NCBI RefSeq assembly: GCF_000688515.1
Contig: NZ_JHZK01000004.1
Span: 62,001-126,000 of the forward strand
Source: Afifella pfennigii DSM 17143
GTDB taxonomy: Bacteria > Pseudomonadota > Alphaproteobacteria > Rhizobiales > Afifellaceae
DNA: 64,000 nucleotides
Reading direction: 5' to 3'
Shown here: piece after piece, positions 35,976 through 44,826 of the stretch
Layout of the letters: every line of letters begins with the position of its first letter
Numbering within the stretch: position 1 is the stretch's first letter
Notes under the pieces: model-generated
What the model saw: the letters and a program-made list of their open reading frames with translations, nothing else
Told to the model about the DNA's origin: nothing
Databases searched by the model: none
Made by a program: the position numbers and the translations under genes

Positions 35976-36779
35976 ATGGACGGATTGCGGATCGAGAACC
36001 TTTCCATGGTCTTCAGCCTGCCCAATGGCGGCAGGATCCAGGCCCTGAAGGACGTGTCGCTGCATCTGGCGCCAGGCGAGCTGATGTCGGTGCTCGGCCC
36101 TTCCGGCTGCGGGAAGACCACGCTCCTCAACATCGTCGCCGGCTTCCTCGCCCCGACCGCCGGCCGCGTTCAGCTCAACGGCCACGAGGTGAAGGGGCCG
36201 GATGCTGAGCGCGGCATGGTCTTCCAGCAGGGGGCGCTGTTCGAATGGCTGTCGGTGGAGCGCAACGTCGCCTTCGGCCCGAAGATGGCGGGAAAGCCGG
36301 CGGCGGAAATCCGCCAGACGGTCGAACATCTCCTCGAGGTGACCGGCCTGCAGGGCTTCGGCGACAAGCCGGTCTACCAGCTTTCCGGCGGCATGCAGCA
36401 GCGCGTCGCGCTCGCCCGCTGCCTGGCCAACGACCCCGACCTCATCTTGATGGACGAGCCGCTCGGGGCACTCGACGCGCTAACGCGCGAGAAGATGCAG
36501 GGCCTCGTCCTGAGGCTCTGGAAGGAGACCGGCAAGACCATCGTCCTCATCACCCATTCGGTGGAGGAGGCGCTGTTCCTCGGCGAGCGGCTGGTGGTGA
36601 TGGCGCCGCGGCCCGGGCGGGTGCACAAGACCTACGAGCTTCCCTTCGCCGACCGGGGACTTGAGGAAAGCCCCAGGAGCATCAAGGCGAGCCAGGAATT
36701 CATCGCCGTGCGCGAGGAGGTCCTCTCCATGATCTGGGAAATGGAGGAGGAGATCATGGGACGGGCGGGAGCCGGCTAA
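35976..36779 (+). CDS. Taurine-type ABC transporter ATPase (TauB-like)
   Basis: A 267-residue ATPase with Walker A GPSGCGKTT, Q-loop GMVFQQGALFEWLSV, signature LSGGMQQRVALARCL, Walker B LILMDEPLGALD and switch VLITHSVEEALFL. These fit the SsuB/TauB branch. I chose the ATG at 35976, ten bases after GGAAGGGG, over a TTG at 35970. It is followed by the permease after 16 bases. Confidence 0.92.
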   Translation: MDGLRIENLSMVFSLPNGGRIQALKDVSLHLAPGELMSVLGPSGCGKTTLLNIVAGFLAPTAGRVQLNGHEVKGPDAERGMVFQQGALFEWLSVERNVAFGPKMAGKPAAEIRQTVEHLLEVTGLQGFGDKPVYQLSGGMQQRVALARCLANDPDLILMDEPLGALDALTREKMQGLVLRLWKETGKTIVLITHSVEEALFLGERLVVMAPRPGRVHKTYELPFADRGLEESPRSIKASQEFIAVREEVLSMIWEMEEEIMGRAGAG

Positions 36780-36795
36780 AGCCAGGAGGAACACC

Positions 36796-37731
36796 ATGAC
36801 CGACCAGGCGCAGAGCGAAGGACGACCCGAAACCGACGACGGCGAAATGGCGGCGAGGCTTTCCGAACAAGGCTCGGCCGGCCCTTCCGGCCTCGCCGTC
36901 TGGCTCGGTATCGCCGACAACACCTTCACCCGGCAAAAGACGGTGAAGTTCGGTGACGCCTCGGCGGTCAATTCGGGGCGGCTTTACTCGATCCTCACCG
37001 TGATTGCGCTTTTCACGCTGTGGTGGCTGGCCACCAACCTCGGCTGGGTGAAACCGATCTTCTGGCCCTCGCTGGGGATGGTGGGCGAGCGCCTCGGCAA
37101 GCTGATTTCCGACGGCTTTCGCAACTTCACCCTATGGGAGCATGTGTGGATCAGCGTCTACCGGGTGCTGACCGGCGTTCTCCTCGGCGCACTCGTGGGC
37201 ATCCCGCTCGGCTTCGCCATGGGCCTCTCCTCGCTGGCGCGCGGCGTCTTCGACCCGATCGTGGAGTTCATGCGGCCGATCCCGCCGCTCGCGCTTATCC
37301 CGCTCATCATCCTGTGGTTCGGCATCGACGAGACGGCGAAAATCTCGCTGCTCTTCCTCGCCTCGCTGTTCATCATGACGATCGCCGCGCGCGCCGGCGT
37401 CTCCTCGGTGCGCATCTCCAAGGTGCATGCCGCCTATTCGCTCGGCGCCTCCAAGCTGCAGGTGCTGCGCCACGTCATCCTGCCGAACGCGCTGCCTGAG
37501 ATCTTCACCGGCCTCAGGACGGCGATGGGCGTGTGCTGGGGCACGGTGGTGGCGGCCGAGCTCGTCGCCGCCGACCGCGGCGTCGGCTCCATGATCATGA
37601 TCGCCAAGAATTTCCTGCAGACCGATACCGTGGTCATCGGCATCATCATCATCGGGCTCATCGGCTATTCCATCGAGCTGTTGATGCGGCTCCTGGAGAG
37701 CTGGCTCATCCCCTGGAAGGGCAAGGCGTAG
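36796..37731 (+). CDS. Taurine-type ABC transporter permease (TauC-like)
   Basis: A 311-residue permease with a GGAGG ribosome-binding site. The N-terminal 55 residues are polar and cytosolic, longer than in E. coli TauC. Membrane helices follow, with PIVEFMRPIPPLALIPLIILWFGI and the EAA loop AAYSLGASKLQVLRHVILPNALPEIFTGLR, the hallmark of the SsuC/TauC family. It completes the transporter unit, which ends in a strong hairpin. Confidence 0.92.
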   Translation: MTDQAQSEGRPETDDGEMAARLSEQGSAGPSGLAVWLGIADNTFTRQKTVKFGDASAVNSGRLYSILTVIALFTLWWLATNLGWVKPIFWPSLGMVGERLGKLISDGFRNFTLWEHVWISVYRVLTGVLLGALVGIPLGFAMGLSSLARGVFDPIVEFMRPIPPLALIPLIILWFGIDETAKISLLFLASLFIMTIAARAGVSSVRISKVHAAYSLGASKLQVLRHVILPNALPEIFTGLRTAMGVCWGTVVAAELVAADRGVGSMIMIAKNFLQTDTVVIGIIIIGLIGYSIELLMRLLESWLIPWKGKA

Positions 37732-37751
37732 CCGGGCGGCGCAAGCCCAAG

Positions 37752-37780
37752 GCGCGGCGCCATCACGCATGGCGCCGCGC
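37752..37780. terminator. Bidirectional hairpin between tauC-like and ALDH16-like genes
   Basis: Perfect 12-base stem GCGCGGCGCCAT/ATGGCGCCGCGC with a CACGC loop between convergent genes (stops at 37731 and 37787). No T-run. Strong pairing and position support a shared terminator. Confidence 0.6.
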
Positions 37781-37786
37781 GGCCGC

Positions 37787-40189
37787 CTATTCGCCGTAGG
37801 GTATCCAGATGTTCTTCACCTGCGTGGCATGGCGGAGGAACGCCTCGCCCTCGCCGGCCGGGCCAGCCCAGTCGAGGAGCCGGCCGTCGCACGCCCAGAC
37901 GGGCTTCAGGTTTCCCGCCGCCGCGCGCTCAAAATCGGCCAGCCCTCGCGGACCAGAAAAATGCCAGGCGGCCGCGATGTCTTCGTGGCCGCCGATAGTG
38001 GCGCCGAGCTCCGCGGGGTCGCCGGTGACGATGTTGACGACGCCGCCCGGCACGTCGGAGGTATCGAGCAGCTGATAGAAATCCGTCGCCGCCAGCGGCC
38101 AAAGGGCGGACGGCGCGGCGACGACGCGGTTGCCCATGGCGATGGCCGGCGTCACCAGCGAGACGAAGGCGAGGAGCGGCGCCTGGCTCGGGCAGAGGAT
38201 GCCCATGACGCCGTGGGGCTCCGGCATGGCGAGGGTGACGTGCCGCGCCAGGGTGGAATGAACGCGCCCGTCGTATTTGTCGGCGTAGGCGGCATAAAGG
38301 AAGATACGCCGGATGGCGGCGGCCACCTCCGCCTCGGCTTCCTTTCGGGGCGCGCCGCACATCTCCCGCAGTCCTTCGGCGAAGCCCTCACCGCGCGCTT
38401 CCAGGTTCTCGGCGAGATAATAAAGCACCTGCGCGCGCTGATGGCCGCTCATCGCCGTCCAGCCGGCGGCCTTGTGCGCGGCTTCCACGGCGTTCCTGAT
38501 ATCCTTGCGTCCCCCGAGCGGGGCCTGGCCGACCTCGATGCCGCCCGGGCTGCGCACACTATAGACATGGCCGCCATCGGGCCGCGCCTGCCGGCCGCCG
38601 ATATAGAGCTTGGCGGTGCGGTCGAGGCGAGGCAGGCCGTTCTTGTCGGCGGGGGCACGAAAGGCGGGCGCCACGGAAAAATCGGGCTCCGGCAGCCTGG
38701 CCGGCTTCTTGCGGCCGGGCGCAGAAAGCGGCCTCAGATATTCCCACATGCCTTCCCGGCCGCCCTCGCGGCCAAAGCCGCTCTCCTTCACGCCGCCAAA
38801 GCCGGCGGCGGCGTCGAAGAGGTTAGCGGCGTTCACCCAGACGGTGCCGGCCCGAAGCCTCGCCGCCACGTGCAGCGCCAGATTGACATTCTCCGTCCAG
38901 AGCGAGGCGGCGAGACCGTAGCGGGAATGGTTGGCGAGCATCACCGCCTCATCGGGGGTGCGGAAACTCATGGAGGCGAGCACGGGCCCGAAAATCTCCT
39001 CCTGCGCCACGATGGAAGCCGGCGCGACTTCCGTGAGCAGCGTCGGCGGGAAATAGAAGCCGGCCTTCGGCACCGTTGCGTCCGGCTGCCAGCAGGCGGC
39101 ACCTTCGCGGCAGCCGGCCTCCACCAGGGCGCGCACGCGCGACAGCTGGGCCGCATCGACGAGGGGGCCGATATCGGTCGATTTATCCAACGGCTCGCCG
39201 AGGCGCAGCTTCGCCATGCGGCGGCGAAGCTTGTCGTGCAGGCGCTCCGCCACGCTCTCCTGCACCAGAAGCCGGGAGCCGGCGCAGCAGACCTCGCCCT
39301 GGTTGAAGAAGATGGAATCGACCAGGCCCTCCACGGCGGCGTCAAGGTCGGCATCGTCGAAGACGATAAAGGGCGACTTGCCGCCGAGCTCCAGGGAAAG
39401 CTTCTTGCCCGTGCCGGCAAGCGCGGCGCGGATTTTTCGCCCGACATCGGTGGAGCCGGTGAAGGCGACCTTGGCGACGTCTTCATGCGCCACCAGCGCG
39501 GCACCGGTCTGCCCATCGCCGGTGACGATGTTGACGACGCCGGAAGGCAGCCCCGCCTCGCCGAGAAGCTCGGCGAAGGCGAGCGCGGTCAGCGGCGTCT
39601 GCTCGGCCGGCTTCAACACCACCGTGTTGCCGGCCGCGAGGGCCGGCGCCAGCTTCCAGGCAAGCATCATGAACGGGAAATTCCACGGTATGATTTGGCC
39701 GCAAACACCAAGCGGGCCATAGCCGGCAAACTCGCTCTCCATCAGCTCGGCCCAGCCGGCATGGTGGGTGAAATGCCGGGCGACGAGCGGCAGGTCGATA
39801 TCGCGGCTCTCGCGGATGGGCTTGCCGTTATCAAGGCTCTCCAGGACGGCGAAGAAGCGAGCGCGCTTCTGGATAAGGCGGGCAACGGCGTAGAGGTAGC
39901 GGGCGCGGACATGGCCTGAGAGGCCGGCCCATTTCGCCAGCGCCTTCTTGGCGGCGGCAACGGCCGCGTCGATATCGGCCGCCGAGCCTTGCGCCACGCG
40001 CGCCAGCGCCGCGCCGTTCACCGGGCTCAGCGTCTCAAAGGCGCCGCCTTCTTGCGGCGCCAGGAAACGCCCGCCGATGAAATGGCCAAAGCCCGCCTCG
40101 TGCGCGGCCAGCCAGTCGCGCACGGCAGCGTCCGCTTCCGGCGCCGGACCGTATTCCATGGTCTGAAAAATCTCCTTCACCGCGGTCAT
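37787..40189 (-). CDS. Two-domain aldehyde dehydrogenase, ALDH16-type
   Basis: An 800-residue protein made of a complete ALDH domain (about 30-490) and a second, incomplete one (about 510-800). The first domain has GQIIPWNFPFMMLAWKLAPALA, Glu267 in LELGG and the nucleophile Cys301 in FFNQGEVCCAGSR. The second keeps GVMGILCPSQAPLLAF but has no catalytic Cys block and ends QVKNIWIPYGE. This matches bacterial ALDH16, whose C-terminal domain is non-catalytic. It is followed (downstream of deoC in transcript order) by the convergent hairpin. With DeoC it may oxidise the aldehyde made from deoxyribose phosphate, but the substrate is unproven. Confidence 0.88.
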   Translation of the reverse strand: MTAVKEIFQTMEYGPAPEADAAVRDWLAAHEAGFGHFIGGRFLAPQEGGAFETLSPVNGAALARVAQGSAADIDAAVAAAKKALAKWAGLSGHVRARYLYAVARLIQKRARFFAVLESLDNGKPIRESRDIDLPLVARHFTHHAGWAELMESEFAGYGPLGVCGQIIPWNFPFMMLAWKLAPALAAGNTVVLKPAEQTPLTALAFAELLGEAGLPSGVVNIVTGDGQTGAALVAHEDVAKVAFTGSTDVGRKIRAALAGTGKKLSLELGGKSPFIVFDDADLDAAVEGLVDSIFFNQGEVCCAGSRLLVQESVAERLHDKLRRRMAKLRLGEPLDKSTDIGPLVDAAQLSRVRALVEAGCREGAACWQPDATVPKAGFYFPPTLLTEVAPASIVAQEEIFGPVLASMSFRTPDEAVMLANHSRYGLAASLWTENVNLALHVAARLRAGTVWVNAANLFDAAAGFGGVKESGFGREGGREGMWEYLRPLSAPGRKKPARLPEPDFSVAPAFRAPADKNGLPRLDRTAKLYIGGRQARPDGGHVYSVRSPGGIEVGQAPLGGRKDIRNAVEAAHKAAGWTAMSGHQRAQVLYYLAENLEARGEGFAEGLREMCGAPRKEAEAEVAAAIRRIFLYAAYADKYDGRVHSTLARHVTLAMPEPHGVMGILCPSQAPLLAFVSLVTPAIAMGNRVVAAPSALWPLAATDFYQLLDTSDVPGGVVNIVTGDPAELGATIGGHEDIAAAWHFSGPRGLADFERAAAGNLKPVWACDGRLLDWAGPAGEGEAFLRHATQVKNIWIPYGE

Positions 40190-40197
40190 CTCGGCTC

Positions 40198-41220
40198 CTA
40201 GCCCGGCGGGTGGCGCATCGCGGAGGAATAGCGGCCGGTGACGAAATGCTCGATCTGACGCTCGATATCGGCAAGCAGCGAGCTTGCCCCAATGCGGAAG
40301 AGCGACGGCTCCAGCCAGTCGCGGCCGAGCTCCTCCTTCATCAGGATCTGCCAGGCGAGCGCGTCCTTGGCGGCGCTGAGCCCGCCCGCCGGCTTGAAGC
40401 CGACGGGAAAGCCCGTCCGTTCCAGATAGTCGCGAATGGCGCGCACCATGACGAGGCTGACCGGCAGCGTGGCGTTCACCGCCTCCTTGCCGGTAGAAGT
40501 CTTGACGAAATCGGCGCCGGCCATCATCGCCACCATGGCGGCCTTGTAGACGCTCCGCAGCGTCTTCAGCTCACCGGTCGCCAGGATCGCCTTCAGATGC
40601 GCTTTGCCGGCGGCCTCGCGCATCGCCGCCATCTCGTCGTAGAGCGCGGCCCATTCCTGGCGGAAGACATGGCCGCGGGTAATGACGATATCGATGTCGC
40701 CCGCCCCCTCCCCGACGGCGTAGCGGATCTCGTCGAGGCGCAGCTTCAAGGGCATCAGGCCGGCGGGAAAGCCGGTGGCGACGGAGGCGACGGGAATGCC
40801 GGAGCCTCGGAGCGCCTTCACAGCGGGCCGCACCATCGTCGGGTAGACGCAGACGGCCGCCACCTGAAGGGGCTCAGCAAAGCCGAGCGCTTGCAGAAGG
40901 TCGGGGCGCAACGGCGTCTTCGCCTTGGCGCAAAGCCGGTGCACGCGCTCCGGCGTGTCGTCGCCCGACAGCGTCGTCAAGTCGATGCAGGTGATCGCCT
41001 TCAAGAGCCAGGCCGCCTGCCATTCCTTCTTCAGGCTGCGGCGCGTCGTCAGCGTGGCGGCGCGGCGCTCCGCCCCGGAAAGGTTCACCCGCGCCTCGTG
41101 GAACCATTCGCGATTGAGCGGCACGCCCGGATTGCGCGCTGCGTGCGGTTCCGGCGCGGCCGGGCTCCCGGCCCCACGGCCGGCGATGGAGGCGAGCGGG
41201 GCGACCCGGTCCACGGACAT
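40198..41220 (-). CDS. deoC: Deoxyribose-phosphate aldolase
   Basis: Cleaves 2-deoxyribose 5-phosphate to acetaldehyde and glyceraldehyde 3-phosphate. The Schiff-base Lys is in ADFVKTSTGKEAVNA; ITCIDLTTLSGDD (N-terminal Asp) and VAAVCVYPTMV also fit. It has an extended N-terminus (about 60 extra residues versus E. coli), common in alphaproteobacteria and eukaryotes. I chose the ATG at 41220, with GGGAG before it; the TTG at 41226 is less likely. The ALDH16-like gene starts eight bases after its stop. Confidence 0.93.
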   Translation of the reverse strand: MSVDRVAPLASIAGRGAGSPAAPEPHAARNPGVPLNREWFHEARVNLSGAERRAATLTTRRSLKKEWQAAWLLKAITCIDLTTLSGDDTPERVHRLCAKAKTPLRPDLLQALGFAEPLQVAAVCVYPTMVRPAVKALRGSGIPVASVATGFPAGLMPLKLRLDEIRYAVGEGAGDIDIVITRGHVFRQEWAALYDEMAAMREAAGKAHLKAILATGELKTLRSVYKAAMVAMMAGADFVKTSTGKEAVNATLPVSLVMVRAIRDYLERTGFPVGFKPAGGLSAAKDALAWQILMKEELGRDWLEPSLFRIGASSLLADIERQIEHFVTGRYSSAMRHPPG

Positions 41221-41382
41221 CTGCAACTCCCAGCTTCACCGTTTTGGGCGAGTCAAAAGGCTCACCCGTTCCTCGCGCCCCCCGCCGAAACGAGGATCGA
41301 CGATAACGGCTCCGGCTTCAACGGCGTGCCGACTTTGGCACGGCGCGAGCACGAAGCCGATGGCCCGCGCCCGCGCGAGCGC

Positions 41383-42597
41383 TCAAGGATTGTTGCCGAA
41401 GTACTTCCGCCGCAGCCCTTCCAACTCGTCGCGGCCCTCAAGTGCGATCAGCTCCACCGTCAGCGGACGCGTGAAACCGGTCCGCAGGGTGACACCAAAC
41501 CCGTATTTGTCCGGCTCGAAGATGGCGCCGATCACCTCCAGCGGCTGCCCGGGATGGGTATGAGCATAATATTCCAGCACCGGCGCGCCGCCGACAATGG
41601 CGTCGACCTCGTGGTTGAGTAGCGCCTCGGCCGCCTCCCCGACGCCAGGGAACGTGACGTATTCCAGGGAATTGGCGCGGGCGAAATCCTCCGCCACGCT
41701 GCCCTCCGCCACGGCCACGCGCTTGCCGGGCAGGTCGGCGAGGCCGTCGATCTGGTTGTTGAGCGTGATCGTCGTCATGACGCTGGTGATGGTGGAGGTG
41801 ACATAGGCGACGACGGCGACGCCGCACAGAAGCCAGATTGCCGCCCAAATCCGTCCAAGCCAACCGAAATAGTTCTTGCGGATCGGCGCTTTGCCGGATG
41901 TGGCAATCGACATGACGGCGAAGAAGCCCTCAGCAAAACCCTCGCGCCAGCGCTTGGGGAAATCCTTGTCGAAGCGACGATAGAAGAGCGTGAAAAGGAC
42001 GGAGGCCATGAGGATGACGAAGCCGATCCACAGATAGGAGCGCACATAGCCGAAATCGCGCAAGGCCCGCGCCACTTCGCCGAAGCTGGCGCCTTCCATG
42101 TCATCGACCATGATGCGCAAGCCGGAATCGAACCAGGGATAGGTGAAATCGATGCGCCTGGCCCGCGCCTCGGTGATGGAAAGGTTGGTGACGGCAACGT
42201 CGACCTCGCCTGTGGCCGTCGCCGTGACGAGATCCTTGATGGTGGGATAGACGCGGTATTGCGGCTCAAGCTCCAGCTCCATCGCCATCGCCTCCCACAG
42301 TTCGACCGCCATGCCGGAATAGCCGCCCCCATCCTCGGCCATGACGAAGGGCGCGCTCAGATAAAGGCCGACATTGACCTCACGCGCCGCATTTGGCGCC
42401 CGCGCTTCAGTGTCAGCGGCTTCGGAGCCGGCAGATGCGGCGGCGGGGGCATCGGGGGTCGTGGTTTCGCCGACCGGCTGGGCTTGGGCCCCGGCGCCCC
42501 AGGCGAAGACCAGAGCAACCGTCAGAATAAGGGCGAGAAAAAACCCGGGCAGCGCTCCCATCGACGATGTGCGCGCTGCACTTCCTAACTTAATCAT
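41383..42597 (-). CDS. Prokaryotic ionotropic-glutamate-receptor-like channel
   Basis: A 404-residue protein with the GluR0-type architecture. A signal peptide or anchor (about 14-40) is followed by an acidic linker, then the first lobe of an amino-acid binding domain (74-170; LSITEARARRIDFTYPWF carries the ligand Arg). The lobe is interrupted by a membrane pore module: helix about 187-206, pore loop 220-238 (EGFFAVMSIATSGKAP) and helix about 250-275. The second lobe (282-400) completes the binding domain. The pore loop lacks the TVGYG of K+ channels. The ATG at 42597 follows GGGG; no neighbouring gene suggests the ligand. Confidence 0.82.
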   Translation of the reverse strand: MIKLGSAARTSSMGALPGFFLALILTVALVFAWGAGAQAQPVGETTTPDAPAAASAGSEAADTEARAPNAAREVNVGLYLSAPFVMAEDGGGYSGMAVELWEAMAMELELEPQYRVYPTIKDLVTATATGEVDVAVTNLSITEARARRIDFTYPWFDSGLRIMVDDMEGASFGEVARALRDFGYVRSYLWIGFVILMASVLFTLFYRRFDKDFPKRWREGFAEGFFAVMSIATSGKAPIRKNYFGWLGRIWAAIWLLCGVAVVAYVTSTITSVMTTITLNNQIDGLADLPGKRVAVAEGSVAEDFARANSLEYVTFPGVGEAAEALLNHEVDAIVGGAPVLEYYAHTHPGQPLEVIGAIFEPDKYGFGVTLRTGFTRPLTVELIALEGRDELEGLRRKYFGNNP

Positions 42598-42908
42598 CAC
42601 ATCCCCTTTGCCTTCGCGCCCGCCCCGCTCGCCGCCTCCTTGGCTTGCCGATGCGGTGCCGCGATGTGTCCCCTTCGACCTTTTCCTTTGACCGCAAAGG
42701 TGTTTCTCGCCGGTTAGCGAATGGAGGTCTGGGAAGGCGGGCGGGAACGCGGCGCGAAGGGCCGTCGCAGAGAGGTGCGCGGAGGAGCCACGAAGCGGCC
42801 AAGCCGAGCTTTCACGAAGGAAACGCTTCGCTGGCGAGCCGTCACGCACGCAGCTGACGTTATCGCCATCCTGGCAACGGCCGTCCACGCCCTAACAGGC
42901 AAGCAAGG
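42598..42908. other. Intergenic region, no feature recognised
   Basis: The 311 bases between the DUF1284 gene end and the channel start are moderately GC-rich with scattered short inverted repeats. I see no gene, tRNA or clear terminator. The promoter of the leftward channel gene should be at its right end, but no -35/-10 stands out. Confidence 0.4.
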
Positions 42909-43328
42909 TCAGGGTATCACCACGCCGCGGTAATCGCTCGCCGCGACGGCGCTGCACAGGTCGCTCCATTGGCACCCGAGACAGGCCGAGCGCGTCTTGC
43001 CCGCGGCGAAAGCCCCGCGCATCGCCCGCAAGAGCTCAGGACCGAGCGTTATCGTGGTGCCGGCTCGGACCGGACCCGGCATCAGACGGCGCAGATCGCG
43101 CGCCGCCAGGCTGTCGCGAACGCGAACGCTGGCCCGCCAGCAATGCGCATCTTCTTCGCCAAGGAGCGGCGCGCAGATGTCGTCCGGACCAGCGACGATG
43201 AGGACGTCCTCGCCTTGCGCAAGTCGCCCCGCGATCACGTCGTAGTTCGACGTGAAGGCGGGGCTGTAGCCCTTGCCCACATAGGTGAGCAGGCAGAGCA
43301 GGTGATGCGGCCGCAGCCGGATCGTCAT
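42909..43328 (-). CDS. DUF1284 domain protein with a Cys cluster
   Basis: A 139-residue DUF1284 protein, co-transcribed with bioY; the two genes abut (bioY stop at 43331-43329, this ATG at 43328). It starts TIRLRPHHLLCLLTYVGKGYS, typical of the family. Six Cys are present (12, 52, 63, 116, 119, 125), and the C-terminal C-x2-C-x5-C (ACLGCQWSDLC) plus HH at 8-9 suggest metal or Fe-S binding. The function is unknown. Its place in the biotin operon suggests a link with biotin or an Fe-S biotin-synthesis step, but this is an inference. Confidence 0.85.
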   Translation of the reverse strand: MTIRLRPHHLLCLLTYVGKGYSPAFTSNYDVIAGRLAQGEDVLIVAGPDDICAPLLGEEDAHCWRASVRVRDSLAARDLRRLMPGPVRAGTTITLGPELLRAMRGAFAAGKTRSACLGCQWSDLCSAVAASDYRGVVIP

Positions 43329-43913
43329 TCAGCCGGCCGCAGCCTTGCCGCGTGCCATCAACCTCAGCGTCGCCGCGCCCAGGGCGGATTTCAGGACGGC
43401 CCCGACGAGGAAGGGAAACACCCCCAGCATGAAGGCCTGTTCCGCGCCGGTGAAGATGGCCAGCCAAGCCGCGCCGAGGAAAAGGCAGAGGGCGTTGCCG
43501 ATCAGCATGTTCGCGAAGGCGAGACCGACGCGATGGCCATTCCAGCCCCTCTCGGCGAGCCAGCCGACGAGAGCGCCGACCATCGGAAAGGCGAAGAGAT
43601 AGCCGGCCGTCGGGCCAACGAAGTGATGCGCGCCGGCAGCGCCGCCGGCCAGGACGGGCAAGCCGGCAGCGCCCTGCATCAGCCAGGCGACGATGGTGAT
43701 GGCGCCGAGCCGCCAGCCATAGACCGCCCCGACGAGGGCGACGGCGAAGGTCTGCATGGTGATGGGGACGGGGAGCATCGGCACGGAAATGTAGGAGGAC
43801 AAGGCCAGGAGCAGCGTGCCTGCGAAGACCGCAGCAACCTGCCAAACAAGCGGTCGGCTGCGTAAATCGAGAGGGCTGAAGGGCTTCAGGCTCAGCGCAT
43901 CGGCACGGTTCAT
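43329..43913 (-). CDS. bioY: Biotin transporter S component BioY
   Basis: A 194-residue BioY protein, the substrate-binding membrane component of ECF biotin transport; in many alphaproteobacteria it works with BioM/BioN or alone. Six helices and the conserved ALSSYISVPMLPVPITMQTFAVALVGAVYGWRLGA and GLPVLAGGAAGAHHFVGPTAGYLFAFP stretches are visible. I chose the ATG at 43913 with AGGAG before it; an upstream GTG/ATG frame is unlikely. A BioR operator lies 21 bases before the start. Confidence 0.94.
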   Translation of the reverse strand: MNRADALSLKPFSPLDLRSRPLVWQVAAVFAGTLLLALSSYISVPMLPVPITMQTFAVALVGAVYGWRLGAITIVAWLMQGAAGLPVLAGGAAGAHHFVGPTAGYLFAFPMVGALVGWLAERGWNGHRVGLAFANMLIGNALCLFLGAAWLAIFTGAEQAFMLGVFPFLVGAVLKSALGAATLRLMARGKAAAG

Positions 43914-43933
43914 GGAGTCTCTCCTACGATGGA

Positions 43934-43943
43934 TTATAGATAA
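43934..43943. promoter_or_regulatory. BioR operator before bioY
   Basis: TTATAGATAA matches the established BioR consensus TTATMKATAA-type palindrome of alphaproteobacteria. It lies 21 bases upstream of the bioY start in an AT-rich stretch, so BioR would repress biotin uptake when biotin is plentiful. Confidence 0.75.
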
Positions 43944-44073
43944 TTTTGGCATTCTATCGCCAAAAGACGCCACAAAGCCCGGCGGATAGCAAGAGGATTA
44001 TGTTCGCAGGAGGTTTTTCGGCGTCGTGGCCGAGCCAAGATGTGCCGACGCGCACGCTCGGCGATCGAGCTCT

Positions 44074-44694
44074 CTATGGGTGTCTTCGGCCAATCCATTG
44101 CACATGCCGGGCGAGCACGGAGGCCGCCGCCTCCACCTCGCCGGCGCGCAAGGCGGCCAGGATCGCCCGATGGTCCCGGTCGGTGGGCGCCTCCCATTCG
44201 GCCCGCCAGCCAGCGAAGAGGAAACGCGCGCTGGCGGCATGCAGATCGTCGATCGCCTTCAGCAAGCGCGGCATGGCGCAAGGCTCCAGAATGAGGCGAT
44301 GAAAGCGGCGGTTGGCTTCCTCCCAAGCCTGGACGTCGCCGGCCCTGTCCCCGGCCCTGGTGGCTTCCTCGGCCGCATCGAGGATCGCCTTGGTCAGATG
44401 CGGCGCGGCGTTGCGCAGGGCCAGCACCTCAAGCGCGGCGCGCATCTCGGCCACTTCGCGGATCTCGGCGAGACTGAAGCCGGCGACGCGCACGCCGCGG
44501 CGCGGCTCGCTGACCACCAGGCCCTGCGCCTCCAGACGCCGAAACGCCTCGCGCACAGGCACATGGCTTGCCCCGAACTCCTCGGCGACATCGTTCTGGC
44601 GCAGCTTGGTGCCGGACTCCACAGCACCGGAAATGATGCGTTCGGCGAGCGTCCGACTGATGCGCGCAGCTACTGTTTCGGCTTTCGCACCCAT
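44074..44694 (-). CDS. bioR: GntR-family biotin regulator BioR
   Basis: A 206-residue FadR-subfamily GntR regulator. The winged helix is at residues 1-70 (RISRTLAERIISGAVESGTKLRQNDVAEEFGASHVPVREAFRRLEAQ), followed by an all-helical FCD effector domain (about 75-200, EMRAALEVLALRNAA, FHRLIL). The assignment as BioR rests on its place next to bioY and on BioR boxes at bioY and directly before its own start (44701-44710). It therefore represses its own synthesis as well as bioY. Confidence 0.88.
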   Translation of the reverse strand: MGAKAETVAARISRTLAERIISGAVESGTKLRQNDVAEEFGASHVPVREAFRRLEAQGLVVSEPRRGVRVAGFSLAEIREVAEMRAALEVLALRNAAPHLTKAILDAAEEATRAGDRAGDVQAWEEANRRFHRLILEPCAMPRLLKAIDDLHAASARFLFAGWRAEWEAPTDRDHRAILAALRAGEVEAAASVLARHVQWIGRRHP

Positions 44695-44700
44695 GGCTCT

Positions 44701-44710
44701 TTATAGATAA
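44701..44710. promoter_or_regulatory. BioR operator before bioR (autoregulation)
   Basis: A second exact TTATAGATAA, 7 to 16 bases upstream of the bioR ATG at 44694. The identical sequence upstream of both genes, 767 bases apart, strongly supports one regulator acting on both. Confidence 0.75.
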
Positions 44711-44826
44711 TTTGTGCTTTCTCGATCGTCGAGACGTCGTGCGCGATATTCACCGCGGCCGTAACGGCTCCGGCAGCGCGGCTCCCACATCACGGCAAGT
44801 CAGCCAAGGACATTTCGGCGCTCCCA

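Noticed and set aside
42598-42908. Riboswitch or small RNA in the 311-base gap before the channel gene
   Set aside because: Scattered short inverted repeats only; no recognised aptamer core or terminator.
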